A stretch of 64,000 bases of DNA from Photobacterium profundum SS9 (GTDB lineage: Bacteria; Pseudomonadota; Gammaproteobacteria; Enterobacterales; Vibrionaceae), in assembly GCF_000196255.1 (NCBI RefSeq), contig NC_006370.1:1518187-1582186 (forward strand), written 5' to 3'. A program made the position numbers and the translations under genes. The notes beneath the pieces were generated by a model. That model did not search any database. It saw only the letters and a list, made by a program, of their open reading frames with translations, and was not told the DNA's origin. The stretch's first letter is position 1. Each line of letters begins with the position of its first letter. This document shows positions 17,766 through 28,369 of this stretch, piece after piece.

Positions 17766-18354
17766 AGCTTTTCTCTCTAACTAAAATGAAATTTTAAAAA
17801 TGGATGAATCAAATTTTGGTATGTAAGTTAGCTGTCTTGTGAGTCGTTGATTCAATCCTTTAAATCAATGCTGTGTTAGCAATAAGCACACAAACTTTTA
17901 GTGATTAAGCTAAAAGGGAATTTGTCGATGTGCTTGCGCTTTTAGAACCGAGATCGTGTTGAATATTTAATCGTTGTAGCGCCTGTATAATGATGTGTAG
18001 ACCAGACAAGCCACGATGAAATAACAACATGGAAACGTTCATTTCAATCACAAATAAAAACAAAAAATGTATATTTATAAAAACATTCTCTTACATATTG
18101 TTTGTGAGTAATTTACCTAAAAAGGGGGAGAGAGACGACAGTTAACATCATAAGTTATGATCTACAGCAGGGTTTAAATAAGAGTGTTAAATTTGTGCTA
18201 CAGATATGAAAAGATATGCCTATCTTACTGTAATGAAATGATTAATTCTAGGCGCTGGTTGTTAAGTGTTCAAATGCTCATTAACCATATATAAACTAAG
18301 GGAACTGCTATTAACGATTTATGAAAAACAGTGACGAAATGTAAATAATATAAT
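17766..18354. other. Intergenic region upstream of dcuC
   Basis: This 589-bp AT-rich stretch must hold the dcuC promoter. I saw no perfect FNR (TTGAT-N4-ATCAA) or CRP palindrome. Loose look-alikes occur near 17847-17870. No gene or repeat is supported. Confidence 0.3.
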
Positions 18355-19227
18355 TTATCCGCACTGTTTTTTAACAAAGTCGATAAACGCCCTATCAGCC
18401 AGTGATAAATACCCATTTCTTCGCCAAGCCATTGCAATGTTAAGGTAGACAGGTTGTTTAAATGGGATAGGAATAACGCCTTTTTCATGTTCTGTAACAA
18501 GCTCAAGCAATGCTGATATTGCAAAGTTATGTCGAACTATATTCAGAATCATAGGAAGCAAGTTTGTTTCAAAAGAGATTTTTGGAATGAAATGATGGCT
18601 TTGGCACACTTCATCAATAAATTCACGATGGAAATATCCCGGCTTAAACATGACTAACTCTTCCTTAAAGAAGTCTTCAAAGCCGATATCTTTTAGGGAT
18701 GCAAGATGATGGCCTTCACTGACCACTGCAACCATTTGAGATGTGATTAAATGTTCAGTTTCAAGGCGTTCTGGTACATCTTCGTTATGAATAACCCCAA
18801 GGTCTAATTCCCCGTCTAACAGCATTTGACGAATTGATTGGGTGCCCGCTTCAATGATGGTGAGTTTCAGGTTGGGATACTGACTTTTAAAGCCCATTAA
18901 TATTTCAGGGAAAAAGTATGAGCCCAACATACTAGGAACCCCTAATTTCACTTCACCTTTTTCAAGCCCTTTCAGCTCAGCCATTGCAATATTAGCATCG
19001 TTAATTTGTTGCAAAATAAGTCGCGCATGTTTGAGCAGAACCTCGCCTTCATGCGTGAGTGATATTTTACGTTCATTTCGATGAAACAAAGGAAATTCTA
19101 ATTGCTGCTCTAATTTTTTGATGGCAACACTTAATGCTGGCTGTGCGATGTGTAATCGTTTTGCGGCGCGGGTGAAGTTCTCTGTTTCTGCTAGTGTGAC
19201 AAAATAAGTGAGCAGGCGAGTATTCAT
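18355..19227 (-). CDS. LysR-family regulator, YnfL-like
   Basis: This 290-residue protein has the usual winged HTH (FTRAAKRLHIAQPALSVAIKKLEQQLEFPLFHR, about 18-50) followed by a two-lobed effector domain. It is divergent from an MFS transporter gene, an arrangement like ynfL/ynfM in E. coli. The regulator probably controls the transporter from their shared spacer. The effector is unknown. A weak AGGTT lies before the ATG. Confidence 0.85.
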   Translation of the reverse strand: MNTRLLTYFVTLAETENFTRAAKRLHIAQPALSVAIKKLEQQLEFPLFHRNERKISLTHEGEVLLKHARLILQQINDANIAMAELKGLEKGEVKLGVPSMLGSYFFPEILMGFKSQYPNLKLTIIEAGTQSIRQMLLDGELDLGVIHNEDVPERLETEHLITSQMVAVVSEGHHLASLKDIGFEDFFKEELVMFKPGYFHREFIDEVCQSHHFIPKISFETNLLPMILNIVRHNFAISALLELVTEHEKGVIPIPFKQPVYLNIAMAWRRNGYLSLADRAFIDFVKKQCG

Positions 19228-19361
19228 AGCTATAACCTTTGATTATCGAGATGATAGTTTTTATATATTTTCTTTATTATGAGTATATTGCTACTGTTTG
19301 GTTAATACCATTATTGACGGCTAGATATGTTATCTATCGTCATATTCTGAGTGCTATTGCC

Positions 19362-20585
19362 ATGATTGAAATAAAAACATCTGCCTACCGGCGTGCGAGT
19401 TTTGCGTTAGCATTAGGCTCTTTTATCGTATTTTGTAACTTGTACCTTTTTCAACCTATGTTGCCATTAATGGCTGACAAGTTTAACGCGAGTGCTATTC
19501 AGGTTAATTGGTTATTGGCGGCAGGCACACTGACGTTAGCGCTTACTCTTGTGCCATGGGCGGTGGGTTCAGAGAACATTGGGCGTCGTAAAGTGATGAT
19601 GCTGAGTCTTTTCTTATTACCGTTTGTTGGTATGGCAATGCTGTTAGCTGATTCCCTATTAATGCTAACGTTAGCACGCGGTTCTATGGGTATATCCTTG
19701 GCGGGTTTTGCTGCTGTCGCTGTGGCTTATATGGCTGAAGAGTTTACCCCAAAAGCATTAATGCTAGCAGTCGGTGGCTATATTAGTGCGAATTCATTAG
19801 GGGGGATCACTGGGCGTTTATACGGCGGTTTCGTCACTGAATATTGGGGATGGGAAGTGGCAGTGATTGGTATGGCTATTTTTAGTCTCTTGGGCGCATT
19901 GGCGGTTAATCGGCTATTACCGGAACAGCAATATTTTACCCCACAGAAAGGGCAGCTCCGTGCACATAATCGCAGTGTAATTGGTCATTTAAGACAACGA
20001 GAATTATGGTTGACTATGCTCATTGGCGGATTGAACTTTGCGTTGTTTGTTAACCTTTATACAGTAATGGGTTTTCGCCTTGTTGCCCCCCCGTACTCAT
20101 TGCCCATCAGTTTAGCGTCGATGATTTTTCTTTGTTATCTCAGCGGTACTATTACGGCAAAGCTTAGTGGCCGCTGGAGCCAAGTCTACAGCCCGATAAG
20201 CGGCATGGTATTAGGTACAACGGTGAGTGCCGTCGGTATGTGGATTGCGGCTTATAATTCACTGTACGCAATGCTTATTGGTTTATTGTTTATTAGTTCT
20301 GGGGCATTTTTCACACACTCACTGGCGTATGCATGGGTCAGTCAAAAAGCGAAAACAGCAAAAGCGACAGCAACTGCATTATACCTTGTTCATTATTATG
20401 TTGGTGGCAGCGTCGGTGGCTTCTATTTAATCGCGTGTTGGCAATATGGTGCCTGGCATGGTGTGCTTGCTGGTGGCATGGTGCTGTATGGTTTGATTTA
20501 TCTGTTATGTTGGCGCTTACATTGTCGTGCTCAATCAAAAGAAGATACAGCCGCAGTGCTAAAAGGTACGCACACTGCGGTGTAG
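19362..20585 (+). CDS. MFS transporter, YnfM-like
   Basis: The protein has 407 residues with twelve predicted membrane helices. It shows FALALGSFIVFCNLYLFQPMLP, the inter-helix motif GRRKVMMLSLF after helix 2, and LGGITGRLYGGFVTEYWGWE in helices 4-5. The frame is open from 19239, but ATG 19362 gives a start matching YnfM-type proteins; the longer N-terminus would add an odd helix. No strong ribosome site is seen. Paired divergently with the LysR gene, it is likely an efflux carrier of unknown substrate. Confidence 0.82.
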   Translation: MIEIKTSAYRRASFALALGSFIVFCNLYLFQPMLPLMADKFNASAIQVNWLLAAGTLTLALTLVPWAVGSENIGRRKVMMLSLFLLPFVGMAMLLADSLLMLTLARGSMGISLAGFAAVAVAYMAEEFTPKALMLAVGGYISANSLGGITGRLYGGFVTEYWGWEVAVIGMAIFSLLGALAVNRLLPEQQYFTPQKGQLRAHNRSVIGHLRQRELWLTMLIGGLNFALFVNLYTVMGFRLVAPPYSLPISLASMIFLCYLSGTITAKLSGRWSQVYSPISGMVLGTTVSAVGMWIAAYNSLYAMLIGLLFISSGAFFTHSLAYAWVSQKAKTAKATATALYLVHYYVGGSVGGFYLIACWQYGAWHGVLAGGMVLYGLIYLLCWRLHCRAQSKEDTAAVLKGTHTAV

Positions 20586-20607
20586 TTGGGTTTAGCTGAG
20601 TGGGTAA

Positions 20608-22548
20608 TTAATATTTAAATTGTCCTACAACCTTGTTGAGTTGTTCAGACATTAAAGACACTTCACGATTTGACTGAGATGATTGATTAACTGCGGTGAC
20701 AGTGTCGATAGCAAGATCGGATATACGGGTAATATTTCGGTCTATCTCGGCTGATACCATCGCTTGCTGTTCTGAGGCTGTGGCAATCTGTAGGTTCTTA
20801 TCAAAGATATCTGAAATTGAAGACACAATACGGTTCATTGCATCAATAGCTTCTTCGGTTTGATGAACGGTACTGTCTGTTTGTGATTGGCTTTTTTGCA
20901 TAATGGCAACACTTTGCTCGATACCGGAATGCAATACTTCAATCGTTTGTTCAATCTCTTTGGTTGAGCTGTGGGTTTTTTCTGCTAACTCGCGCACCTC
21001 ATTTGCTACAACAGCGAACCCTCTACCATGTTCACCAGCACGAGCTGCTTCTATGGCAGCATTCAACGCCAATAGATTCGTTTGTCCGGTAATATCGCGA
21101 ATGACTGACACTACGCTGTTTATGCTAACGCTTTCTTGCGCTAATTTTTCGATCAATACTTGAGACTGTGAAATATCTGATACGAGCCCTTTAATAGAAC
21201 TTTCCGCTTGTTGATTGATTTTTAGGCTCTCTTGAGCATCGGCTTTTACTTTTTCTGCGGTGAGTGCTGCATCACTAATGTTGGCCGCTATTTGGTTACT
21301 GGTTGCGAGTAATTCGTTGACTGCTGTGGCGACAGATGATGATTCTGCTTGTTGCTGCTGAGCATTCTCTAAACTGTGGCTGACTGCCGACTCTGATTGT
21401 GCTGAAATGGAAGAGAGTTTTATTGAAATATCGCTGACATTAGAAATGATAGCCTGCAACTTTGATATAAAGAGATCGAATGAGCCGCTAAGTTGCGCTA
21501 ATTCATTATGACCATGATCATTCATACGAACGGTCAAATCACCATTTCCTTCGGCAATATCACGCATTACTTGATTAACGCTGGCAAGCCGTTTTGATAT
21601 GTGAAAGCTAATCGTGATGAGCAAGGTTGCCATGATAAGTGTTGTCGCTATACCAATAATCGTGAGTGTTAACTTTTCTTGTTTTTGAATGGTATTAATA
21701 TCGGCTAATAACTCTGTTTCAATCACTAATAGTTGGCTTTCAACGGTATGGACAATGTTTCGCAAATCACCGTAGAGTCCAGTATTCGGTGTAAGACCAA
21801 TGACGTTATAACCTTCAACAAGTTCATCAAACACTAAGTGATAACGATTCAGACTGCGAATTAATTTATTCTGTTGTTTCGTACTAAGGTCGGTAATTTT
21901 TATGGCGGTAATAAGAGAGTCGATATTATTTTGAAACGTCGTGGAATGGTCTGTATTCATTGAAAGCATAAAATCTTTTTCATTCAACCGTAAAGTGAGC
22001 AGCATACGGTAGAGGTGATCGTTTCCCGATATTAAGAGTTGTTCTTCCGCAGAATTAGCAAATGTCGTGATATTGCCTCTTAATCCTTCATCGGAGGTTA
22101 ACCCGATGATTTGGCTCTGGTCGGCGATGACATTAAATTGTATTTCATATCGCTCAAGTTCTGTAAGTAATATGCGTAGGTCATCACCATGTTCAGGCTG
22201 GTATTGTTCAACAATGGATTGAATACCTTTAATTCTTTGATTTAAACTGGTTATTTCGTTGTTGAAACGATCAATGTACTGTGTATCTAATCGCGTAAGA
22301 AAATCTTTTTCATAGCGGCGAAGTGTCAATAAATTTGTACTGCTGCGAGTGATTTCTTGCATGGCAAACTGTAGATTATCTAATTTTCGAAATGATATCG
22401 TTTCAAGTGTGCCGTATAGCAGCATGCCTAAGATTAATATGCTCGTTATGAAGTAGAGTTTTGCTTTAATTGTTTTGATTGACAAAAGTGTGAATAAGCG
22501 GCGAGTTTTTGTGTGTTTTGTATTATCAATAGTAACAGAATCATGCAT
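20608..22548 (-). CDS. Methyl-accepting chemotaxis protein, HBM-type sensor
   Basis: This 646-residue protein has a membrane helix at about 24-46, a periplasmic domain of about 250 residues, a second helix near 296-318, HAMP, and a signalling domain whose tip reads [21 protein letters not shown]. The periplasmic part has two similar halves, each with an EKDF motif ([12 protein letters not shown] and [12 protein letters not shown]), characteristic of helical-bimodular domains that bind organic acids in McpS. ATG 22548 has GAGAG upstream; the frame opens at GTG 22587. The ligand is unknown. Confidence 0.88.
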   Translation of the reverse strand: MHDSVTIDNTKHTKTRRLFTLLSIKTIKAKLYFITSILILGMLLYGTLETISFRKLDNLQFAMQEITRSSTNLLTLRRYEKDFLTRLDTQYIDRFNNEITSLNQRIKGIQSIVEQYQPEHGDDLRILLTELERYEIQFNVIADQSQIIGLTSDEGLRGNITTFANSAEEQLLISGNDHLYRMLLTLRLNEKDFMLSMNTDHSTTFQNNIDSLITAIKITDLSTKQQNKLIRSLNRYHLVFDELVEGYNVIGLTPNTGLYGDLRNIVHTVESQLLVIETELLADINTIQKQEKLTLTIIGIATTLIMATLLITISFHISKRLASVNQVMRDIAEGNGDLTVRMNDHGHNELAQLSGSFDLFISKLQAIISNVSDISIKLSSISAQSESAVSHSLENAQQQQAESSSVATAVNELLATSNQIAANISDAALTAEKVKADAQESLKINQQAESSIKGLVSDISQSQVLIEKLAQESVSINSVVSVIRDITGQTNLLALNAAIEAARAGEHGRGFAVVANEVRELAEKTHSSTKEIEQTIEVLHSGIEQSVAIMQKSQSQTDSTVHQTEEAIDAMNRIVSSISDIFDKNLQIATASEQQAMVSAEIDRNITRISDLAIDTVTAVNQSSQSNREVSLMSEQLNKVVGQFKY

Positions 22549-22840
22549 ACATATACTCTCAGAGATGTGTGAGCGCGATGGGATCACGCTATAGAGATAA
22601 ACGCATTAGCTACTACTCATTTCAACTAATCAATTATTTCGAATTTCCCATGCTTATTGTGTTGTTCATGAATATTTGATGTCGATTTGATACGTTTATT
22701 CATGAACTGTAGTATTCAACTATAGGCGTATTTATGAAAAATGCTTATATGAGTGCGAATATTGGCTAATTAAATGATTATCCCCAAGTTATCGTTGAGA
22801 TAACTCTGAGCATTGAATGTTTAAGAGGGGAGATATCTTA

Positions 22841-23101
22841 TACCCAAGTTACCTCAAGATGCTCGTTTCAGCGAGAATTTGTTGGGCTCTAGGCAAGGCA
22901 CTTATTTATAGACCTAGTCGTTCTACGTTGAAAATAAGTAACACCGCATAAAGCCCAACAAAACTCGCCCTTCGGGAGTGATTCGGCGTATCTACTTCTG
23001 TGTCAAATGTGTTTGAAAGGGAATGCCATTCCTACACATATTTTCCTTGAATTAAACACGCTGAGTCACTCTGAATCCTGCATCTTGAGGTAGCTTGGGT
23101 A
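22841..23101. repeat. Family A palindromic element, copy A1 (IS630-MITE-like)
   Basis: This is a 261-bp imperfect palindrome bounded by TACCCAAG and CTTGGGTA and flanked by TA on both sides. Its ends resemble the IS630 at 28370-29476. It contains no ORF. Internal inverted stems include TTGTTGGGCT with AGCCCAACAA. A full second copy lies at 37520-37781 in the opposite orientation, and single ends at 27611 and 63410. It lies 3' of glpC. Confidence 0.85.
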
Positions 23102-23161
23102 TAAACTGAGAAGAAGAGCTAGGGCACGAAAGCGCCCTAGTTGTAAAAAGAGGCAGGGCTA

Positions 23162-24373
23162 CTATTGAATTGCCATCGCAAGCAAAGAGATGGGGTGAAT
23201 GGTTTCTAACTGCGTATTTTCTTCAATTTGCCACTTACAGGTTTCACAGTCTGTGATTGCAAAATCTGCATTTGATTGACGAATTTGCTTAAATAGACTT
23301 TCACCTATTGCTATCGAGGTATCGTAGTTTTCAGTTTTGAAACCATAGGTACCCGCCAGCCCACAACATTGGCTATCTAACACGACAACCTCTAAACCTG
23401 GGATCATCTTTAACAGTTCGATGGTGTATAAATTACCGCCAGTACGTTCAAGGTGACACGGTGTATGATAGACGATTTTCTTGTTAATCGGCTTCATTTT
23501 CGGTGTATTACCGTTCATGAATTGTTTAAGTAAAAAACGGGTCACATATTCAATTTTATCGGCCACATTGGCATTATCGACTTTCAATACATGCGGGTAT
23601 TCTTCACGCAATGTAAAAGAACAGGTTGAAGACGTTGAGATAATAGAAGAATCATACTTCTCAATTGCGGCTTCAAAATTACGCACATTTAGCTTGGCAT
23701 TTTTCTTGGCTTTGTCGAAAAAACCGTTTGCTATTAATGGCACACCACAGCATTTTTCTTTATCCAATAACTGGACACCAATACTCATTGCGTTCATTAT
23801 TTTTACGAAATCTTTACCCAGTTGTGGGTGATTGTAATTCACAAAGCACCCGTGAAAGTAGTGCACTTGTTGAGGGTACAATGCCTGACTGGTGCAGTTC
23901 TGCTTATACCAGCGACGGAATGTGCCGTGTGAATATTTCGGTAATGATTTATGATCATGCACACCAATGGTTTTATGCATGATTTTTTTTATAGGTTTAA
24001 TGCTGGTGATCGTGTTTACTATCGGTGCGAACGGTGTCGCAACAGAACCCATTAAATCAGTATGACTCAGTACAAAATCACGAATGGTTTTAATGTTAAA
24101 CGGTTTTTTTGCATGCTTGTCACGTGCAACCGCAATCAGATCGCCAATCTTCACGCCGGAAGGACACGCTGTTTCACAACGCTTACAGTTAGTACACAGT
24201 TTTAAGAGTTCATCATAAAATTCTGGGCTTTTAATGCGCAAACGTTCGCCATCAGGCCCACATTGTTTAGGCCCCGGGAATTCAGGGTTTGCTTTGGCAA
24301 CGGGGCAATAAACAGTACACACGGTGCATTTAATACACTGGTCAAAGCTGGTGTCTTTTTGTGGAAGGCTCAT
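23162..24373 (-). CDS. glpC: Anaerobic glycerol-3-phosphate dehydrogenase subunit C
   Basis: This 403-residue protein carries two 4Fe-4S ferredoxin motifs ([18 protein letters not shown] near 14 and [15 protein letters not shown] near 56) and two CCG domains with CCGVP and CCGLAG. It anchors GlpAB to the inner membrane and passes electrons to menaquinone during anaerobic growth on glycerol 3-phosphate. Its start overlaps the glpB stop by four bases, so it is the last gene of glpABC. Confidence 0.95.
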
Positions 24374-25698
24374 GCGATAGTCCTTTCTTTATTATTCTGA
24401 TTTTGGCGTGCGGTATGTTTACTGATCATTTGTTCTGCAACGTGGAATCCGGTACTAATTGCAACGCCGCTGCCACACCCTTCGAACACGGGATCGTAGT
24501 GTGCCAATAGTGCGCCTGCGCAGAATAGATTATCAATGGTTTGATTATTAGCAGAGGCCTGTAGTTGATCATTGCATATCACGCCCATTTTCAAGAATGG
24601 GTGCGCTTTTGATGCAAAAAATTCAGGCTGGTACCACTGGTCTCTATCTGGAATGGCAACAGTATCAAGGTTGAAAATGGGTTCATCAATACTTAAACGT
24701 TGTGCGGCCATACCACGGCTGAAGAAACTGCCTGTTGCGATTAAATAGTTATCCGCGATTAATGGCATATCGCGATGATTACGGGTAAAAATACGTTTCA
24801 ATTCACCATCTTCAATATCACCACGTTGTACTTCGTCACCAACAAGGATGATTCCACCCAGCATTTTGAAATGAGATTTCATGGCTTCTTCTAAACGAAT
24901 ACCCAACAGCGAAGGTGGCATGGTAGGCAGTTCGCAAATCGTAAAGCCCGTTAAGCCTTCAAGCAATTTGATTGTTGCTGCGCCATCACCGTTGCCAAAT
25001 ACCGCAGGCAATACCACAAGGTCTGCTTTGCCAACAGCTTGAATCATTGATTTAGCAAAAGCGTGTAACTTGCGTTCATCACGTAATACACGTGAAATAT
25101 CAATAGAGCGGAATTCACAAGGATTACGCTGCATCTCTTCAAAATCAGGTAGTTCAACTGCTGCCGTGGTAATTTTTACATCTTTAAATTGCGCTAATTT
25201 TGAAAGGTTATCAGCCGCTAATTTAGGCTGGAAATCACGGAAGCCATCGACTGTCACCAATGCGATATGATTTAATTCGCCAGCAGTGTTGGTCAGTGGG
25301 AATTGATGCACAGTTTGCTGCGATAACCACGTTGAACGAAAGGTTCCCATTGGTGTTAAGCGCAGATGGTTCGCTTCATCTTCTTGTGAAGAAAGATAGA
25401 TACCACGCGCTTTGATCATTTCTTGATACCAGTCTAATGCTTCTTGTACTTTTCTTTTGCCCAGCTTGCAGTAGGGATGTTCTGGGCTCTGCTGCTGTAA
25501 CTCATTGAATGCAGCCATTGGGTGATAAACGGGCTGTCCATTTGGAAGTCGGCTTAAGAAATCAATAGAGCCTGATGAGAAGTGAAGAGCACTTTGGCCA
25601 GCAGCGATCACTGCTGTTTTCATGCCTGCTTCTGCACAACGAATCGCACAACTTAATCCTGCTACACCGCCACCTATAATTAAGCTATCGAATTTCAT
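24370..25698 (-). CDS. glpB: Anaerobic glycerol-3-phosphate dehydrogenase subunit B
   Basis: This 442-residue flavoprotein starts with a dinucleotide-binding motif ([20 protein letters not shown]). The C-terminal region has [25 protein letters not shown]. It corresponds to GlpB, the FMN-containing middle subunit of the GlpABC complex. Its start overlaps the end of glpA by four bases, and its stop overlaps glpC. Confidence 0.94.
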
Positions 25699-27395
25699 GA
25701 TGCAACCTCACTCTTGTTCTCATTTGTTTGTGTAGCGGTTGAATTGTCAGTATCTAGATTCAGCGTTGGTAATGATGGCAGATCAGAATCTGGTATATCA
25801 CTGACACCAAATAAACCTTCATAAATCCAATAGGTGAATTCCGCCTCACGTAATGCATCTCCCCAAAAAACGGGCTTAATGCCTTTCCAACGTTCTTCTA
25901 AGAAATCGCTCAGTAAATGGCTAGCTTCTGTACCTGAGCTCTGACCATATTCTGAAAACAACCCTGCAGCGCGGTAAGAACAAAGCTCACCTTGGCAAGG
26001 GCCCATACCCACACGGGTACGGCGGCGTAAATCGACAAGGTTATGTACGTCTAATTCTTTAATGGCGTATTCAACTTCGCCACTGGTTACCATTTCGCAT
26101 TCGCAAATAACGGCTTGGCTTTTCTTATCATTCTTCAAGAATTTTTCTGCACGTTCGCCATGGCGATAATAAGCCGATTGATAAATAGGCTTAGCAAGGC
26201 TTGCGGTATGTTTGACTTTTTTCTGCGCTTGTTCTGAACCCGGTAAAGGCTTGGTGTGGGTGATACAAGGTTGTGTGTTACCCAGCTTTTTGGCGACTAA
26301 GTCTGTTGCCCATTCAGCCATCATGCGATAAGTCATTAACTTACCGCCTGTAATCGTTATAAAGCCGTCCATGCCATCGCGTTCAGCATGATCTAACAGC
26401 ACAATGCCACGGCTAATGTTTCGGCCACTGGTATCGCCATCAACAGCAACAAGAGGGCGAACACCAGCATACGCACGTAATACACGGGTATTTGCCATAA
26501 TAGGCGCGAGCTTTGCCCCTTCTTCTAGCAGTACATCGATTTCGCGGCTGGTCACATGTAAGTCATCGATCTTGTCGTAATCAATGCGTTCAGATGTTGT
26601 TCCTATCAGTGAAATGGTATCGCCCGGTACTAAAATGTCGGCATCAGAGGGTTTACGGCAACGGTTAATCACTAAATTATTGATACGGTAATCAAGGATC
26701 AGTAGCGATCCTTTTGCAGGGAACATTTTGATATTCAAATCACCGTATTCGCAGATTTGTTGTCCCCATATTCCTGCTGCATTGATTACTTGCTTTGAGC
26801 GAATATCGAAATGTTCACCAGTTTTCATGTTCAAGCAACGCACACCACGCACAGCATGCCCTTCACGGATAAGCCCGGTGACATGTGTGTGATTAAATAA
26901 GCGTGCACCATGCTCAACAGCATCTAATACATTAGAAGATGCGAGACGAAATGGGTCGATAGTACCGTCGGGTACTTTTACCGCACCAATTAAATTTGGG
27001 TTACAGTTTGGCTCTAAACGAAGGGCTTCTTCAGGGCTTAATTGCTCGACATCAATGTCTGCACGGCCACATGCTGTAAGGAAAGACTTTTGAAAATCAA
27101 GGTCATCATCGGGTAGGGAGATGAATAAACCTTGAGTATCTTCAACACAATGACGAGCGATATTTTTAAGTATACGGTTTTCTTGAATGCACTCGCGTGC
27201 CGATTCTTCATCTGTTACTGCATAACGCGCACCTGAGTGCAGTAATCCATGGTTACGACCTGTCGTACCTGATGCAAGATCATCTCTTTCGACCAAGATA
27301 CATTTGATGCCTCGCAGTGCACAGTCACGCATTATGCCTGTACCGGTTGCACCACCACCAATAATAACAACGTCTGTTTCTAACCAACTAGTCAT
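25695..27395 (-). CDS. glpA: Anaerobic glycerol-3-phosphate dehydrogenase subunit A
   Basis: This 566-residue FAD subunit oxidises sn-glycerol 3-phosphate to dihydroxyacetone phosphate. The FAD motif [21 protein letters not shown] is at the N-terminus, followed by [18 protein letters not shown]-terminal BFD-like Cys cluster ([10 protein letters not shown], then [11 protein letters not shown], about 415-460) is typical of GlpA. It is the first gene of glpABC. No strong ribosome site is visible, and a GlpR-like sequence overlaps the start codon. Confidence 0.95.
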
Positions 27396-27411
27396 GTTCG
27401 TTTTCGCTTAT
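27394..27411. promoter_or_regulatory. GlpR-like operator candidate at glpA start
   Basis: ATGTTCGTTTTCGCTTAT resembles the degenerate inverted TTCG half-sites bound by the glycerol-3-phosphate repressor GlpR. It overlaps the glpA start codon. A second similar sequence lies at 27523-27542. The match is approximate. Confidence 0.35.
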
Positions 27412-27522
27412 AGTTTTTAACCAGCTCATACAGAATCTGTTTGATTCCCTATCATATAGGCATAAATATGCCACTTTATGTAAGGTTATTAATTGATCTG
27501 AACCACACTAATGAGTGATCGA

Positions 27523-27542
27523 GCTTTCGTTCGCGCATTTAT
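27523..27542. promoter_or_regulatory. Second GlpR-like operator candidate
   Basis: GCTTTCGTTCGCGCATTTAT contains two TTCG-type half-sites like the site at 27394, about 130 bp upstream of glpA. Multiple spaced operators are usual for GlpR-controlled genes. No verified consensus could be run here. Confidence 0.3.
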
Positions 27543-27610
27543 GTGTGGTTATGCGTATTTTTGAGCGATAAAAACAAAAAAAGGACCATTAGGTCCATAA
27601 TTTTTGATAC

Positions 27611-27650
27611 AAATTCTCGCTGAAACGAGCATCTTGAGGTAACTTGGGTA
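27611..27650. repeat. Orphan end of a family A palindrome
   Basis: A 40-bp sequence ending CTTGGGTA followed by TA matches one outer end of A1/A2. The rest of the element is missing. It lies just 3' of the diguanylate cyclase remnant. Confidence 0.75.
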
Positions 27651-28369
27651 TAACGTATTAATTTATCGATATCTTTTCTGCTATTTTCAGACGCTCATCA
27701 TTTTCATACTGAAGATCAATAGGGTGGAAGTTGCTGCAATCTCGACCTGAGTGTTTACATTGATAAAGCGCAAGATCTGCCCGTTCGAGCATTGAAGCTA
27801 AAGTATCGTTTTCAGAATAAGTTGAAATGCCAATACACGTAGTAATGCTAAGTGATTGATTTTCTATGTTGATAGGCAGTTTTAGCGCACGAATAGCCGT
27901 TAGCATTCGATTTGAAATTTTTATTGCTGTATCAGAGGGGCAGTCGGGTAAGAATAAAATAAATTCTTCACCACCGTAGCGGCCAAACAAATCCGTTTTA
28001 CGAATTTTACCTTGCACGAAAGCGGTAAAGCCCGTTAGTACTTTATCACCAACGCTATGCCCCCAGGTGTCGTTAATACGCTTGAATTTATCAATATCAA
28101 AAAGTAAGACAGAAAAAGGTTTATCATTTTGACTGCATTCTTGCATCGATTTTTTTCCGAGCCGTAAGAGCATCCGACGATTATAAATACCCGTTAATGG
28201 GTCTAAAATGGCTTGGCGGTACAACCTCATCAGCATATGTAACTTTGATACTTGCGACCAAATCACCATTAGCGCTAAAACACTTTGTAGCCAATAGAAC
28301 GCTAAATTTTCAGGTGCAAATAAACGATCTGCATAAGAATCTGCGAAAATTTGAGTTATAGCGGTAATA

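Noticed and set aside
17847..17870. FNR site upstream of dcuC
   Set aside because: The half-sites TTGAT and ATCAA are too far apart.
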